Shown: positions 8,639 to 17,498 of the stretch, one piece after another
How the letters are laid out: every line of letters starts with the position of its first letter
Position numbering within the stretch: position 1 is the first letter of the stretch
Assembly: GCF_030695085.1 (NCBI RefSeq)
Contig: NZ_JAUYTS010000091.1
Span: forward strand, 1-41,326
Reading direction: 5' to 3'
Length of the DNA stretch: 41,326 nt
Source: Falsiroseomonas sp.
Lineage (GTDB): Bacteria > Pseudomonadota > Alphaproteobacteria > Acetobacterales > Acetobacteraceae
Notes under the pieces: model-generated
Told to the model about the DNA's origin: nothing
Databases searched by the model: none
Seen by the model: only the letters and a program-made list of their open reading frames with translations
Made by a program: the position numbers and the translations under genes

Positions 8639-9705
8639 GGCAGTTTTGCAAACACCGCACGGCCGACCAGCCGGCCGGTGCGGTCAAAGACAACGACCTC
8701 CAGTTCGCTGGGCGCAGGGGCGAGCGCTTCCGCCGCCACGTCCCAGGCACGGGCCGCGATGGCATCGCCCAGTGGATGGCCGGCGGCCTCGGCCATCTGG
8801 AAAGCCTCGGCGACGGTGTTGGCGGCGGCCACCCGCGCGGCCAGGGCCGCATCCGGCAGCAGTGCGCCCAAGGCGGCCAGGTCAGCCTCGCCGCGCTTGG
8901 AATGCAGGTCGAGCCTTCCCTGCGCCAGCTTGGTCATCTTGGCGACGCCGCCGGCGATGGTCACGCGCGGCACCGGATGGCGGCGCAGGTATTTCAGCAA
9001 GCCGCCGACGAAATCGCCCATCTCGATCAGCGCCACATCGGGCAGGCCATGCAGCGCCTGCACCGCGGCCTCGGAGGCGGAGCCGGTGCTGCCCGCCACA
9101 TGGCCAATGCCCATAGCGCGCGCCACATCGACGCCGCGATGGATGGAATCGATCCAGGCGGCGCAGGAATAGGGGATGACGATGCCGGTCGTGCCCAGCA
9201 CGGACAGCCCGCCGACGATGCCCAGCCTTCCGTTCAGCGTGCGCTCCGCCAGCTTCTCGCCATCGGCGATGGCGATCTCCACCTCGACATCCGCATCCGG
9301 TGCGATCTCGGCCAGCGCGGCGCGGATCATGGCGCGGGGGCCGGGGTTGATCGCGGGCTCGCCGGGCGGAATCGGCAGGCCGGGGCGCGTCACCATCCCC
9401 ACCCCCGGCCCGGCCCGGAACACCACCCCCGCACCCGGCGGCAGCGGCCGCAGCGTCACCAGGATCAGCGCGCCATGCGTCACATCGGGGTCATCCCCGG
9501 CATCCTTCACCACGGCGGCCATCGCGCCGCCCGCGACGAACTCGGCCCGCGCCAGGGCGAAGGCGGGGGTCTCGCCCCCGGGCAGGCGGATCGTCACCGG
9601 ATCGGGGAAGACGCCATGCCGCAGCGCGGCATAGGCGGCCTTTGCCGCCGCCGTGGCACAGGCGCCGGTGGTCCAGCCGCGCCGCAAGGCCTTGCCCCCA
9701 TTCAT
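8605..9705 (-). CDS. cbiD: Cobalt-precorrin-5B C1-methyltransferase CbiD
   Basis: CbiD methylates C1 of the corrinoid precursor in the anaerobic pathway. The 366-residue product shows the family hallmarks: [19 protein letters not shown] at residues 7-25, a [15 protein letters not shown] block near residue 67, [31 protein letters not shown] near residue 175, and a [12 protein letters not shown] segment near 255. The aerobic pathway normally uses CobF at this step, and no cobF-like gene is seen here. The gene is antiparallel, converging on cobM with a 34-nt overlap and diverging from cobA across 35 nt. The start is ATG 9705, with only a weak ribosome-binding site visible. Confidence 0.93.
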   Translation of the reverse strand: MNGGKALRRGWTTGACATAAAKAAYAALRHGVFPDPVTIRLPGGETPAFALARAEFVAGGAMAAVVKDAGDDPDVTHGALILVTLRPLPPGAGVVFRAGPGVGMVTRPGLPIPPGEPAINPGPRAMIRAALAEIAPDADVEVEIAIADGEKLAERTLNGRLGIVGGLSVLGTTGIVIPYSCAAWIDSIHRGVDVARAMGIGHVAGSTGSASEAAVQALHGLPDVALIEMGDFVGGLLKYLRRHPVPRVTIAGGVAKMTKLAQGRLDLHSKRGEADLAALGALLPDAALAARVAAANTVAEAFQMAEAAGHPLGDAIAARAWDVAAEALAPAPSELEVVVFDRTGRLVGRAVFAKLPHSPSLPRNRR

Positions 9706-9740
9706 CCGCTTTCCGGTAGCGCCAAGCGGGCCGCCGCGCC

Positions 9741-10547
9741 ATGCCCGGCGGTGCAGCCATGAACACCGACACGCTCGCCGCCCTCCTCGCGCAGTCGCGC
9801 CGCATGGTACCGGGTGAGGTCTGGCTGGCCGGCGCCGGCCCCGGCGATCCCGGGCTGCTGACGCTGGAGGTGCTGGCCGCCCTCGGCCAGGCCGATATCA
9901 TCATCCATGACGCGCTGATCGAGGCCGAGGTGCTGGCCCTCGCCCGCCCCGGCGCCGAGCTCGCCTTCGTCGGCAAGCGCGGCGGTCGTCCCTCCGCCCG
10001 CCAAGCGGAGATCTCGGCCCGGCTGGTGGCGGAAGCCCGCGCCGGGCGGCGGGTGCTGCGGCTGAAGGGCGGCGACCCCTTCGTCTTCGGCCGGGGGGGG
10101 GAGGAAGCGGTGGCGCTGGCCGAGGCCGGCATCCCCTTCCGCGTGCTGCCGGGCCTGACCTCGGGCCTCGCCGCCATGACGGCCGCCAATATCCCGGCGA
10201 CGATGCGGGAGACCAACCAGGCGATCATCCTGGCCACCGGCCATGCGGCGGAGCATGGCGGCGGGCTCGACTGGGCGGCGCTGGCCCGCACCGGCCAGCC
10301 CATTTTGCTCTACATGGCCACCCGGACCCTGCCGGCGATCGTGGCCGGGCTGATGGCGGGCGGGATGCCGCCGGAGACGTCGGCCGCCGTGGTGGTGGGG
10401 GCGACGACGCCAGATCAATCCGTTCTGGTGACCCGGCTGGATGCGCTGACGGGGCTGGACATCCCCTCCCCGGCCATCATCGGCATCGGCGCCATCGTGG
10501 CCGTGCGGGAACGCCTGCTGGCGCATGCCGGCCGGCTGCTGGCCTGA
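9741..10547 (+). CDS. cobA: Uroporphyrinogen-III C-methyltransferase CobA (SUMT)
   Basis: CobA transfers two methyl groups to uroporphyrinogen III, making precorrin-2, the committed step toward B12 and sirohaem. The 268-residue product has VWLAGAGPGDPGLLTLE near residue 27, RLKGGDPFVFGRGGEEA near residue 107, PGLTSGLAAMTAANIPAT near residue 138 and ILATGHAAEHG. It is a SUMT without the CysG dehydrogenase/ferrochelatase domain. ATG 9741 is used, but ATG 9759 (Met-Asn-Thr) is equally credible because neither has a clear ribosome-binding site. It begins the run cobA-B-T-V-C. Confidence 0.94.
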   Translation: MPGGAAMNTDTLAALLAQSRRMVPGEVWLAGAGPGDPGLLTLEVLAALGQADIIIHDALIEAEVLALARPGAELAFVGKRGGRPSARQAEISARLVAEARAGRRVLRLKGGDPFVFGRGGEEAVALAEAGIPFRVLPGLTSGLAAMTAANIPATMRETNQAIILATGHAAEHGGGLDWAALARTGQPILLYMATRTLPAIVAGLMAGGMPPETSAAVVVGATTPDQSVLVTRLDALTGLDIPSPAIIGIGAIVAVRERLLAHAGRLLA

Positions 10548-10552
10548 CCGGG

Positions 10553-11872
10553 ATGCGCGGGCTGGTGATCGCGGCGCCGCGCTCCGGCGCTGGCAAGACG
10601 ACGGTGACGCTGGGGCTGCTGGCCGCGCTGGCGGCGCGCGGCGTGGCGGTGCGCGCGGCGAAGATCGGGCCGGACTACATCGACACCGCCTTCCACGCCG
10701 CCGCCACCGGCCGCCCCGGCCTGAACCTGGATAGCTGGGCGATGCCCGCCGCGTTGCGCGACGCCCTGCTGGCGGAGGCCGCGACCGGCGCCGAGCTGCT
10801 GCTGGCGGAGGGCGCCATGGGGCTGTTCGACGGGATTCCGGGGCCGGAGGGGCAGCGCGGCTCGGCGGCCGATCTCTGCGCGCGGCACGGGCTGCCGGTG
10901 CTGCTGGTGCTGGATGTCGGCGGCCAGGCGCAGACCGCCGCCGCCGTGCTGCGCGGCTTCGCCACCCACGACCCCGCCGTGCGCATCGCCGGCGTCGTGC
11001 TGAACCGCGTCGGCAGCCCGCGCCATGCAAGGCTGGTGGAGCAGGCGATGGCGCCGCTCGGCATCCCGGTGCTGGGCGCCATCCCGAAGGAGGCGCCGCC
11101 CGCTCTGCCGGAGCGCCATCTCGGCCTGGTCCAGGCCGAGGAGCACCCGGCCCTGGCCGCGGCGCTGGCGGCACTGGCCGAGATGGCGGAGGCGCATCTC
11201 GATCTGGACGGCATCCTGGCCGCCGCCGCACCGCTCCGCCTGCATCCCGGCCCGCCGCCGGTGGCGCTGCGCCCGCCCGGGCAGCGCATCGCACTCGCCC
11301 GCGATGCCGCCTTCTCCTTCGTCTATGGCCATGTGCTGGCGGGCTGGCGCGCGGCGGGGGCGGAGATTTTGTCCTTCTCGCCGCTCGCCGACGAGGCGCC
11401 GCCCGACTTCTGCGATGCCTGCTGGCTGTCCGGCGGCTATCCGGAGCTGCATGCGGGGCGGCTGGCCGCCGCGTCGCGCTTCCGCGCCGGGCTGTCGCAT
11501 TTCGCGGCGACGCGGCCGGTGCATGGCGAATGCGGCGGCTACATGGTGCTGGGCGTCGGGCTGACCGATGCCGCGGGCCAGGACCACGCCATGGCCGGCC
11601 TGCTGTCGCATGGCACCAGCTTCGCCAAGCGCCGGCTGCATCTGGGCTACCGCCGCGCGCGGCTGCTCGCCGAGGGGCCGCTCGGCCCGGCGGGGCAGCA
11701 TCTGCGCGGCCATGAGTTCCACTACGCCACCGAGGTCGATCCCGGCCGCGACACCGCCTTCGCCACGCTGGCCGATGGCGAGGGGCGCGACCTTGGCCCG
11801 GCCGGCGGGCAGCGTGGCCGGGTCTCGGGCAGTTTCTTCCACATGATCGCGGCCGAGGATGCTTCAGGATGA
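10553..11872 (+). CDS. cobB: Cobyrinate/hydrogenobyrinate a,c-diamide synthase CobB
   Basis: CobB is a glutamine- and ATP-dependent amidotransferase that amidates side chains a and c of hydrogenobyrinic acid before cobalt insertion by CobNST. The 439-residue protein has an N-terminal P-loop (APRSGAGKTTVTLG, residues 8-21), KIGPDYIDTAFH near residue 39, and EGAMGLFDG. The C-terminal class I glutaminase-like domain has HGECGGYMVLG with catalytic Cys327 and a C-terminal HEFHYATE. It starts 5 nt after cobA and overlaps cobT by four bases. Family length is about 434. Confidence 0.95.
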   Translation: MRGLVIAAPRSGAGKTTVTLGLLAALAARGVAVRAAKIGPDYIDTAFHAAATGRPGLNLDSWAMPAALRDALLAEAATGAELLLAEGAMGLFDGIPGPEGQRGSAADLCARHGLPVLLVLDVGGQAQTAAAVLRGFATHDPAVRIAGVVLNRVGSPRHARLVEQAMAPLGIPVLGAIPKEAPPALPERHLGLVQAEEHPALAAALAALAEMAEAHLDLDGILAAAAPLRLHPGPPPVALRPPGQRIALARDAAFSFVYGHVLAGWRAAGAEILSFSPLADEAPPDFCDACWLSGGYPELHAGRLAAASRFRAGLSHFAATRPVHGECGGYMVLGVGLTDAAGQDHAMAGLLSHGTSFAKRRLHLGYRRARLLAEGPLGPAGQHLRGHEFHYATEVDPGRDTAFATLADGEGRDLGPAGGQRGRVSGSFFHMIAAEDASG

Positions 11873-12861
11873 TCGATGTGCAGGCGCGGCTCGACGCGCT
11901 GGCCAAGCCGCCCGGCAGCCTCGGCAAGCTCGAACGTCTGGCCGCGCGCCTCGCCGTCACCCAGGGCCGGCTTGACCCGCGCACCACGCCGCGCCGCCTG
12001 GTGGTCTTCGCCGGCGATCACGGCGTGGTGGCGGAGGGGGTGGGGCTTTGGCCCTCCGCCGTGACCGGGGCGATGATGCGGCTGATGCGCGCCGGGCGAT
12101 CCTCCGCCAGCGCGCTGGGCCGCGCGGCGGGGGCGGATTTCCTGCTGGTGGATGCGGGGTCCTGCGCCGAGGGCATGGCGCCGGGGCCCGGGTTCCTGGA
12201 TGCGCGCATCGGGCACGGCACGGCGAGCTTCGCGCAGGGTCCGGCGATGACGGTGGCGCAGTTCGATGCCGCCTGGGCGCTCGGTGGGCGCATCGCGGCC
12301 GAAGCGGCAGCGGAGGGCATCGCCGTGCTGGCGCTGGGCGAGATGGGCATCGGCAACACCACCTCCGCCGCTGCGCTCGGCGCGCTGCTGACCGGGGCGC
12401 CGGTCGAGGCCATGGTCGGCCCCGGCGCCGGCGCCACGCCCGAAAGCCTCGCCCGCAAGCGCGCCGTGGTCGCCGCTGGTCTCCTGATCGCGCAGGGTGA
12501 GCGCGATGAACGCGCCGCGATCGCGGCGGTCTGCGGCTATGAAATCGCCGCCCTGGCAGGCTGCATCGCAGGCTGCGCGCAGCAGGGCGTAACGGTGGTG
12601 CTGGATGGGCTGATCGTTGGCGCCGCGGCGCTGGTGGCGCAGCGCCTGGCGCCTGGGGCGCTCAAGACGGCGATCGCCGCGCATGTCGGCGCCGAGCCGG
12701 GTCATGCGCGGATGCTGGAGGCGATGGGGCTGGAGCCCTTCCTCGATTGGGGCCTGCGCCTCGGCGAGGGCACCGGGGCTGCGCTGCTGCTGCCGCTGCT
12801 GGATGCCGCCGCAGCCCTGCTGACCGAGGTGGCGACGCTCGATGAGGCGATGGGCGGCTGA
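11869..12861 (+). CDS. cobT: Nicotinate-nucleotide-dimethylbenzimidazole phosphoribosyltransferase CobT (CobU of P. denitrificans)
   Basis: This enzyme makes alpha-ribazole 5'-phosphate from nicotinate mononucleotide and dimethylbenzimidazole, activating the lower ligand. The 330-residue product has the conserved LDALAKPPGSLGKLE near residue 5, VFAGDHGVVAEGV near residue 46, GEMGIGNTTSAAAL near residue 160, and the likely catalytic Glu300 in RLGEGTGAALLLP (Glu317 in Salmonella CobT). ATG 11869 sits in an ATGA overlap with cobB. The Salmonella name is used; in P. denitrificans nomenclature this is CobU, and CobT there is a chelatase subunit. Confidence 0.95.
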   Translation: MIDVQARLDALAKPPGSLGKLERLAARLAVTQGRLDPRTTPRRLVVFAGDHGVVAEGVGLWPSAVTGAMMRLMRAGRSSASALGRAAGADFLLVDAGSCAEGMAPGPGFLDARIGHGTASFAQGPAMTVAQFDAAWALGGRIAAEAAAEGIAVLALGEMGIGNTTSAAALGALLTGAPVEAMVGPGAGATPESLARKRAVVAAGLLIAQGERDERAAIAAVCGYEIAALAGCIAGCAQQGVTVVLDGLIVGAAALVAQRLAPGALKTAIAAHVGAEPGHARMLEAMGLEPFLDWGLRLGEGTGAALLLPLLDAAAALLTEVATLDEAMGG

Positions 12862-13613
12862 TGCGGGAATGGGCCCAGCCCGCGGCGCTGGCGCTGCGCT
12901 TCCTCAGCCGCCTCTCGCCCCCCGGCGAGGAAATGGCGCGCTTCGAGCGCGACCTGCCGCGCGCGCTGGCCTGCTTCCCGCTGGCCGGCGCGTTGCTCGG
13001 CGCCATCACGGCGTTGGTCCTGTGGGCGGCGGCGCTGGTGTTTCCGCTGTATCTCGCGGTGCTGGTGGCGCTGGCCTTCGATGCCTGGCTGACACGCGGG
13101 CTCCATGAGGATGCGGTGGCCGACCTGGTTGACGGGCTGGGCGGCGGCCGCGCGCCGGAGGATGTGCTGCGCATCATGAAGAACAGCCAGATCGGCGCCT
13201 TCGGCGCGCTGGCGCTCGGCTTCGCGGTGGCGCTGCGCGCGGCGGGGCTGGTGGCGCTGGAGGATCCGGGGCGTGCGGTGGTGGCGCTGGTGGTGGCCGG
13301 GGCCGCGTCGCGCCTGCTGATGCTGGCGGTGATGTGGCGCGTGCCGGCGCTGCCCGGGCTGGGCGCGCGGGTGGCGGGCGCGATGGATGGGCGGCGCTTC
13401 GCCCAGGCGGTGCTGCTGGCGGCGCCGGTGCTGCTGGCGGGTGCCTGGATCGCACCTGGCGGCATGGCGCTGGCCCTGGCGGCGGGGCTCGCCTTCCTGG
13501 CCTGGTATCGCGCGCTGCTGCTGCGCCGGCTGGGCGGCAGCAATGGCGATGCGATGGGCGCGGCCGCCTATGCCGGTCTGGTCGGCACGACCTTGGCGCT
13601 GGCCGCATGGTGA
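12861..13613 (+). CDS. cobV: Adenosylcobinamide-GDP ribazoletransferase CobV (CobS in Salmonella)
   Basis: This integral membrane enzyme joins adenosylcobinamide-GDP to alpha-ribazole (phosphate), closing the nucleotide loop. The 250-residue product has LRFLSRL at the N-terminus, several hydrophobic segments (about residues 36-72, 107-130, 137-155, 180-215 and 230-250), and the signature LHEDAVADLVDGLGGGRAPE near residue 83 with the metal-binding acidic residues. RIMKNSQIGAFGALAL follows, and LRRLGGSNGDAMGAA lies near the C-terminus. The ATG shares one base with the cobT stop, and the gene overlaps cobC by 7 nt. Confidence 0.95.
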   Translation: MREWAQPAALALRFLSRLSPPGEEMARFERDLPRALACFPLAGALLGAITALVLWAAALVFPLYLAVLVALAFDAWLTRGLHEDAVADLVDGLGGGRAPEDVLRIMKNSQIGAFGALALGFAVALRAAGLVALEDPGRAVVALVVAGAASRLLMLAVMWRVPALPGLGARVAGAMDGRRFAQAVLLAAPVLLAGAWIAPGGMALALAAGLAFLAWYRALLLRRLGGSNGDAMGAAAYAGLVGTTLALAAW

Positions 13614-14158
13614 CGCTGCTGCGCCATACGGCCGTGGCGTGGCATTGGCAGGGACGTTGCTATGGCGTTAGCGATGTGGGGCTCTCGGCGGCCGGCCTCG
13701 CCGCGGCCCGCGCACTGGCCGAGGCGCTGCCGGTGGCCGGGGTCACGCGCCTGCAGGCCTCGCCCCTGCGCCGGGCGCGGCTGCTGGGCGGGCTGCTGAG
13801 CCGCCGCCTTGGCCTGCCGCTCGAGATCGTGCCAGCCCTGCGGGAGCGGGACTTCGGCGCCTGGGAAGGCCGGAGCTGGGATGCGATTCACGCCGAGACG
13901 GGCGATTCCATGATGGGCATGATCGAGGCGCCCGACAGCTTCCGCCCCGGCGGCGGCGAGACAACGGCGGAGCTCGTGCAGCGTGTACTGGCCTGGTTCG
14001 AGACGCTGCCCACCGATGGCGGCGTGGTGGCGGTGACGCATGGCGGCCCGGTGGCAGCGCTGCGGGGCAGGCTGGCGGGGCTGCCCGTGCCGGAATGGCT
14101 TGGGCTCATCCCCGCTCATGGCGAGGCCGTCCGCCTGCCGGGCTGGACAGGCTGCTGA
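13607..14158 (+). CDS. cobC: Alpha-ribazole phosphatase-type histidine phosphatase CobC
   Basis: A histidine phosphatase of 183 residues that probably removes the phosphate from alpha-ribazole 5'-phosphate or adenosylcobalamin 5'-phosphate. The phosphohistidine motif is LLRHT at residues 4-8, an RHT variant of the usual RHG that occurs in cobalamin-linked members. It is followed by GRCYGVSDVGLSAAG. RERDFGAWEGRSW lies near residue 83 and the second catalytic His in VTHGGPV near residue 145. The start overlaps cobV by 7 nt, which supports the B12 role. It is the last gene of the cob run. This is not the P. denitrificans CobC (a threonine-phosphate decarboxylase-like protein). Confidence 0.87.
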   Translation: MVTLLRHTAVAWHWQGRCYGVSDVGLSAAGLAAARALAEALPVAGVTRLQASPLRRARLLGGLLSRRLGLPLEIVPALRERDFGAWEGRSWDAIHAETGDSMMGMIEAPDSFRPGGGETTAELVQRVLAWFETLPTDGGVVAVTHGGPVAALRGRLAGLPVPEWLGLIPAHGEAVRLPGWTGC

Positions 14159-14168
14159 GCGAAGCCGT

Positions 14169-14188
14169 CGCGCGGGCGATGCCGCGCG
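14169..14188. terminator. Hairpin between cobC and the convergent small gene
   Basis: A perfect 7-bp inverted repeat (CGCGCGG, 6-nt loop, CCGCGCG) lies in the 36-nt gap between two convergent genes. Position and symmetry suit a bidirectional terminator. There is no T-tract on either side, so factor-assisted termination or mere transcript-end protection is as likely. Confidence 0.45.
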
Positions 14189-14194
14189 TCCCTG

Positions 14195-14527
14195 TCACTC
14201 CCAGCTCAACCCACCGCTCCTGGGGGCAGACCCCTCGCCTGCGACCTTGGCATTCTCGCCGGATGGCGTGCCCTCAGCCCGTGCGCTGCCGCGACGGTCG
14301 AGCGCCTCCACCGCTGCGACCGCCAGCGCCGCCACCTGGACCAGCCGTTGCCGCGCCTCGACGTTGGAGCCTTCGCGCGCCTTCACACGCGCCCAGGCGG
14401 CATAGTCCCCGATCAGTTGCACGAAGCTCGCCAGGGGCAGCGCATCATCGCGCTCCTCGCCACCCCACTGCGCATCCTGCCGGGTCCGCTCAGCCCCAAC
14501 CTCGGCCAGCACACTTTGCGTCGTCAT
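14195..14527 (-). CDS. Small hypothetical protein, phage-type ERxRQDxQWG family
   Basis: A 110-residue soluble, mostly helical protein. I recognise the pattern but not a defined function: an N-terminal EVGAERTRQDAQWGG, an acidic DDALP segment, a central helix, and RQRLVQVAALAVAAVEALDRR near residues 60-80. This resembles small proteins common in phages and prophages, where RQ..WG begins the protein and a (A)ALxVAxIExLDR helix ends it. The last 25 residues look disordered. The ATG sits in an ATGA overlap with the end of ppsA, so it is probably the last gene of that transcript. Function unknown. Confidence 0.7.
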   Translation of the reverse strand: MTTQSVLAEVGAERTRQDAQWGGEERDDALPLASFVQLIGDYAAWARVKAREGSNVEARQRLVQVAALAVAAVEALDRRGSARAEGTPSGENAKVAGEGSAPRSGGLSWE

Positions 14528-16938
14528 GATGTCACTTCCTTTACGGTAGCCAGGCGCGTTTCCACTTCCGCCACGCGCCGTAGCGTGCCGGCGAAGCTGT
14601 CCGGGTTGAGCGAGATCGAATCGATGCCCTGCTCGACCAGGAAGGCGGCGAAGTCGGGGTGGTTGCTCGGTGCCTCCCCGCAGATGCCCACGGTCACGCT
14701 GCAGGCATGGGCGCGCGCGATGACATCGGCGATCATCCGCGTCACCGCGGCATCGCGCTCATCGAACAGGCCGCGCAATTCCGCGGAATCCCGGTCCACG
14801 CCGAGCACCAGCTGCGTCAGGTCGTTGGAGCCGATGGAGAAACCATCGAAGCGCGCCGCGAATTCCTCCGCAAGGATCACGTTGGATGGGATTTCGCACA
14901 TGACATAGACGTGCAGCCCGTCGCGACCACGTTCCAGCCCGTGCCGCGCCATCTCGGCCAGCACCTGGTCCGCCTCGGCCGGGGTTCGGCAGAACGGCAC
15001 CATGACCACGACATTGTCGAGGCCGATCTCCTCGCGCACCCGCACCAGCGCGCGGCATTCCAGGGCGAAGCCCTCGCGGTAGCGATCGCTGTAGTAGCGG
15101 GAGGCTCCGCGCAGCCCGAGCATCGGGTTTTCCTCGACCGGCTCGAAGGCGGTGCCGCCGATCAGGTGGGCATACTCGTTGCTCTTGAAGTCGCTCAGCC
15201 GGACGATGACGGGGTTCGGGTGGAAAGGCGCGGCGAGCTTGGCGATGCCGCGCGCCAGGCGATCCACGAAGAACTCCGTCTTGTCGGCGAAGCCGCGCGT
15301 GAGGGTCTCGATCTCCTGCCGCGCCGCCGCGTCCTGCACGCGGTCGAAATGCACCAGCGCCATCGGGTGGATGCGGATATGGGCGTTGATGATGAACTCC
15401 ATCCGCGCCAGCCCCACGCCGGCCGAGGGCAGCCGCCACCAGCGCAGCGCCGCGGCGGGGTTGGCCAGGTTCAGCATCATCTTCGTGCGGGTCTGGGGCA
15501 GCCCGGCCAGGTCGATATCCGCCACGGAGAAGTCGAGGGTGCCGTCATAGACATGGCCCTGGTCGCCCTCGGCGCAGGACAGCGTCACCGCCTGGCCATC
15601 GCGCAAGGTCGCCGTCGCGGTGCGGGTGCCCACCACGGCGGGCAGGCCCAGTTCCCGGCTGACGATGGCGGCGTGGCTGGTCGGGCCGCCCTGGTCGGTG
15701 ACGATACCCGCGGCGCGCTTCATGATGGGCACCCAGTCGGGGTCGGTGGCCTCCGTCACCAGGATGGCGCCGTCGCGGAACTGCGCGATGTCGCGCGGGC
15801 CGCGGATCAGGCAGACATCGCCGGTCGCGATCGCGTCACCGACGGCCGCGCCACTGACCAGGGGCCGCGCCCGCCGGTCCTTCAGCCGCCAGGTGCGCAG
15901 GCCGCTCGACGCCGCGCGCTGCGCCTGCACCGTCTCCGGCCGCGCCTGCACGATGTGCAGCGCCTGGGTTTCGCCATCCTTGGCCCATTCCATGTCCATC
16001 GGCCGGCCGTAATGACGCTCGATCGCCACGGCCCAGCGGGCCAGTTGCAGGATCTCGGCATCGCTGAGCACCAGTGCATCGCGCTCGCGCCGCGTGGTTT
16101 CCACCATCGCGGTGCGGGCGCTGCCGCCGGTGGCGTAGATCATCTTCCGGTCCTTGGCGCCGCGCGTCTTTTCCAGGATCGGCGTGAAGCGGGGCTCATC
16201 GAGCAGCGCCTTGAAGACCAGGTATTTGTCGGTCTCCACCGTGCCCTGCACCACCGTCTCGCCCAGCCCCCAGGCGGCGCTGATCACCACCGCGCCGGGG
16301 AAGCCGGTTTCGGTGTCGATCGAGAACATCACGCCCGAGCCCGCCAGATCCGAGCGCACCATGGTCTGCACGCCGATCGACAGCGCGACATCGAGGTGAT
16401 CGAAGCCCTGCGCCTGGCGGTAGCTGATGGCGCGATCGGTAAACAGCGAGGCGTAGCAGCGGCGGCAGGTGTCGAGCAGTTCCTGCTCACCGCGCACGTT
16501 CAGGAAGCTTTCCTGCTGCCCGGCAAAGCTCGCCTGCGGCAGGTCCTCGGCGGTGGCGCTGCTGCGGACGGCGACGGCGGGTGCCGCCGCGCCACCGCGA
16601 CGGCGGCCAAGTTCGCGGTAGGCGGAGCGGATCGCCTCTGCCGTTGCCGGCGGAAACTGCCCTGCCAGGAACAGCGCGCGGATCGCCTCGCCCACCTCCT
16701 GCAGCGTCTCATCCCCGGCGGCGAGTGCCGCAAGGCGCGCGCGCAACGGCGCCTCGATCCCGTTGGCGGCAACATAGTCGCGGAAAGCGGCGGCCGTGGT
16801 CGCGAAGCCATCAGGAACGCTGACGCCTTCCTTCGCGAGGCTGCGGGCCATCTCGCCGAGTGAGGCGTTCTTGCCGCCCACCTTTGGCACATCCTGAAGC
16901 CCAAGTTCCCCGAACCAGATAATGGCGACGTCCGACAT
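14524..16938 (-). CDS. ppsA: Phosphoenolpyruvate synthase PpsA
   Basis: PpsA makes phosphoenolpyruvate from pyruvate and ATP, releasing AMP and phosphate, for gluconeogenic growth. The 804-residue protein has the N-terminal ATP-grasp domain (IIWFGELGLQDVPKVGGKNASLGEM at the start; RSSATAEDLPQASFAGQQESFLN near residue 125). The swivelling domain has GGPTSHAAI with phosphorylated His422 (His421 in E. coli), and the C-terminal pyruvate/PEP TIM barrel has SIGSNDLTQLVLGVDRDS and GICGEAPSNHPDF. ATG 16938 is chosen because GGGAG lies just upstream and it gives the family N-terminus; reading frame upstream of it is not conserved. The DUF2934 gene lies 257 nt upstream on the same strand. Confidence 0.96.
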   Translation of the reverse strand: MSDVAIIWFGELGLQDVPKVGGKNASLGEMARSLAKEGVSVPDGFATTAAAFRDYVAANGIEAPLRARLAALAAGDETLQEVGEAIRALFLAGQFPPATAEAIRSAYRELGRRRGGAAAPAVAVRSSATAEDLPQASFAGQQESFLNVRGEQELLDTCRRCYASLFTDRAISYRQAQGFDHLDVALSIGVQTMVRSDLAGSGVMFSIDTETGFPGAVVISAAWGLGETVVQGTVETDKYLVFKALLDEPRFTPILEKTRGAKDRKMIYATGGSARTAMVETTRRERDALVLSDAEILQLARWAVAIERHYGRPMDMEWAKDGETQALHIVQARPETVQAQRAASSGLRTWRLKDRRARPLVSGAAVGDAIATGDVCLIRGPRDIAQFRDGAILVTEATDPDWVPIMKRAAGIVTDQGGPTSHAAIVSRELGLPAVVGTRTATATLRDGQAVTLSCAEGDQGHVYDGTLDFSVADIDLAGLPQTRTKMMLNLANPAAALRWWRLPSAGVGLARMEFIINAHIRIHPMALVHFDRVQDAAARQEIETLTRGFADKTEFFVDRLARGIAKLAAPFHPNPVIVRLSDFKSNEYAHLIGGTAFEPVEENPMLGLRGASRYYSDRYREGFALECRALVRVREEIGLDNVVVMVPFCRTPAEADQVLAEMARHGLERGRDGLHVYVMCEIPSNVILAEEFAARFDGFSIGSNDLTQLVLGVDRDSAELRGLFDERDAAVTRMIADVIARAHACSVTVGICGEAPSNHPDFAAFLVEQGIDSISLNPDSFAGTLRRVAEVETRLATVKEVTS

Positions 16939-17195
16939 GGTGGCTCCCTTTGCGTTATCGGGCCGCGCCTGCGGCGCGTGCCTGGCCTTGAAGGCCATTG
17001 GGCCACGCCACGGACCTGGCATGGCTCGCGTCCGTGCACCCATGGCCAAGCCGCCGGATCAGACCCAGGCGCAGGTCCTGCTGCAGCGCGGCAGGGCCCG
17101 ATTTGCCCAGCGGCGCTGCCCGCCCTCGTTCGCTGACCGGTCGAGACTGGTGCGGCATGGACGACCTGCGCCGCTGCGCCTCGCGGAAAGCCGAC

Positions 17196-17426
17196 TCAGT
17201 GCTTTGCCGGGCCTTTGGGCACGACCGGCGTGTCTGCGCGCGGATCAGCCGCTAGGGCGCTGGCCTTGACCTCCTGCTCACCGGTGGCGGGCAGCGAAAC
17301 GCTCAGCATGCCGCAGGCCATCATCCAATGGTCATCGGCGCGCCCTTCCGGGCAGCCTTCGTCGAGCCAGAGGAAATAGGCGATTTCGCGGAGCTGGCCT
17401 TCGTCCTGGCCATCGGTCTGGGGCAT
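17196..17426 (-). CDS. DUF2934 domain protein
   Basis: A 76-residue protein whose core LREIAYFLWLDEGCPEGRADDHW (residues 11-33) is the DUF2934 signature: an Arg-Glu-x-Ala-Tyr helix, then Glu-Gly-x-Pro-Glu-Gly-Arg and a terminal His-Trp. The function of this family is not established. ATG 17426 is preceded by a perfect GGAGG with a 5-nt spacer; an ATG 12 nt upstream overlaps this ribosome site and is unlikely. The C-terminal 35 residues look disordered. A perfect FNR/FixK-type box is centred about 79 nt upstream, so oxygen-responsive expression is likely. It could be co-transcribed with ppsA. Confidence 0.8.
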   Translation of the reverse strand: MPQTDGQDEGQLREIAYFLWLDEGCPEGRADDHWMMACGMLSVSLPATGEQEVKASALAADPRADTPVVPKGPAKH

Positions 17427-17498
17427 CTTGTCCTCCATTTTCTTGGGTGCGTTTCTTGGGCGAGGTGGAATTCTCACCTGACATTGCGGCGTGATGCA

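Noticed and set aside
9706..9740. Cobalamin riboswitch ahead of cobA
   Set aside because: Only 35 nt separate cbiD and cobA, far too short, and no B12-box was seen.
14659..16863. Long forward open frame (734 codons) opposite ppsA
   Set aside because: Arg/Gly/Ala/His-rich translation with no domain; it is the antisense shadow of ppsA in high-GC DNA.
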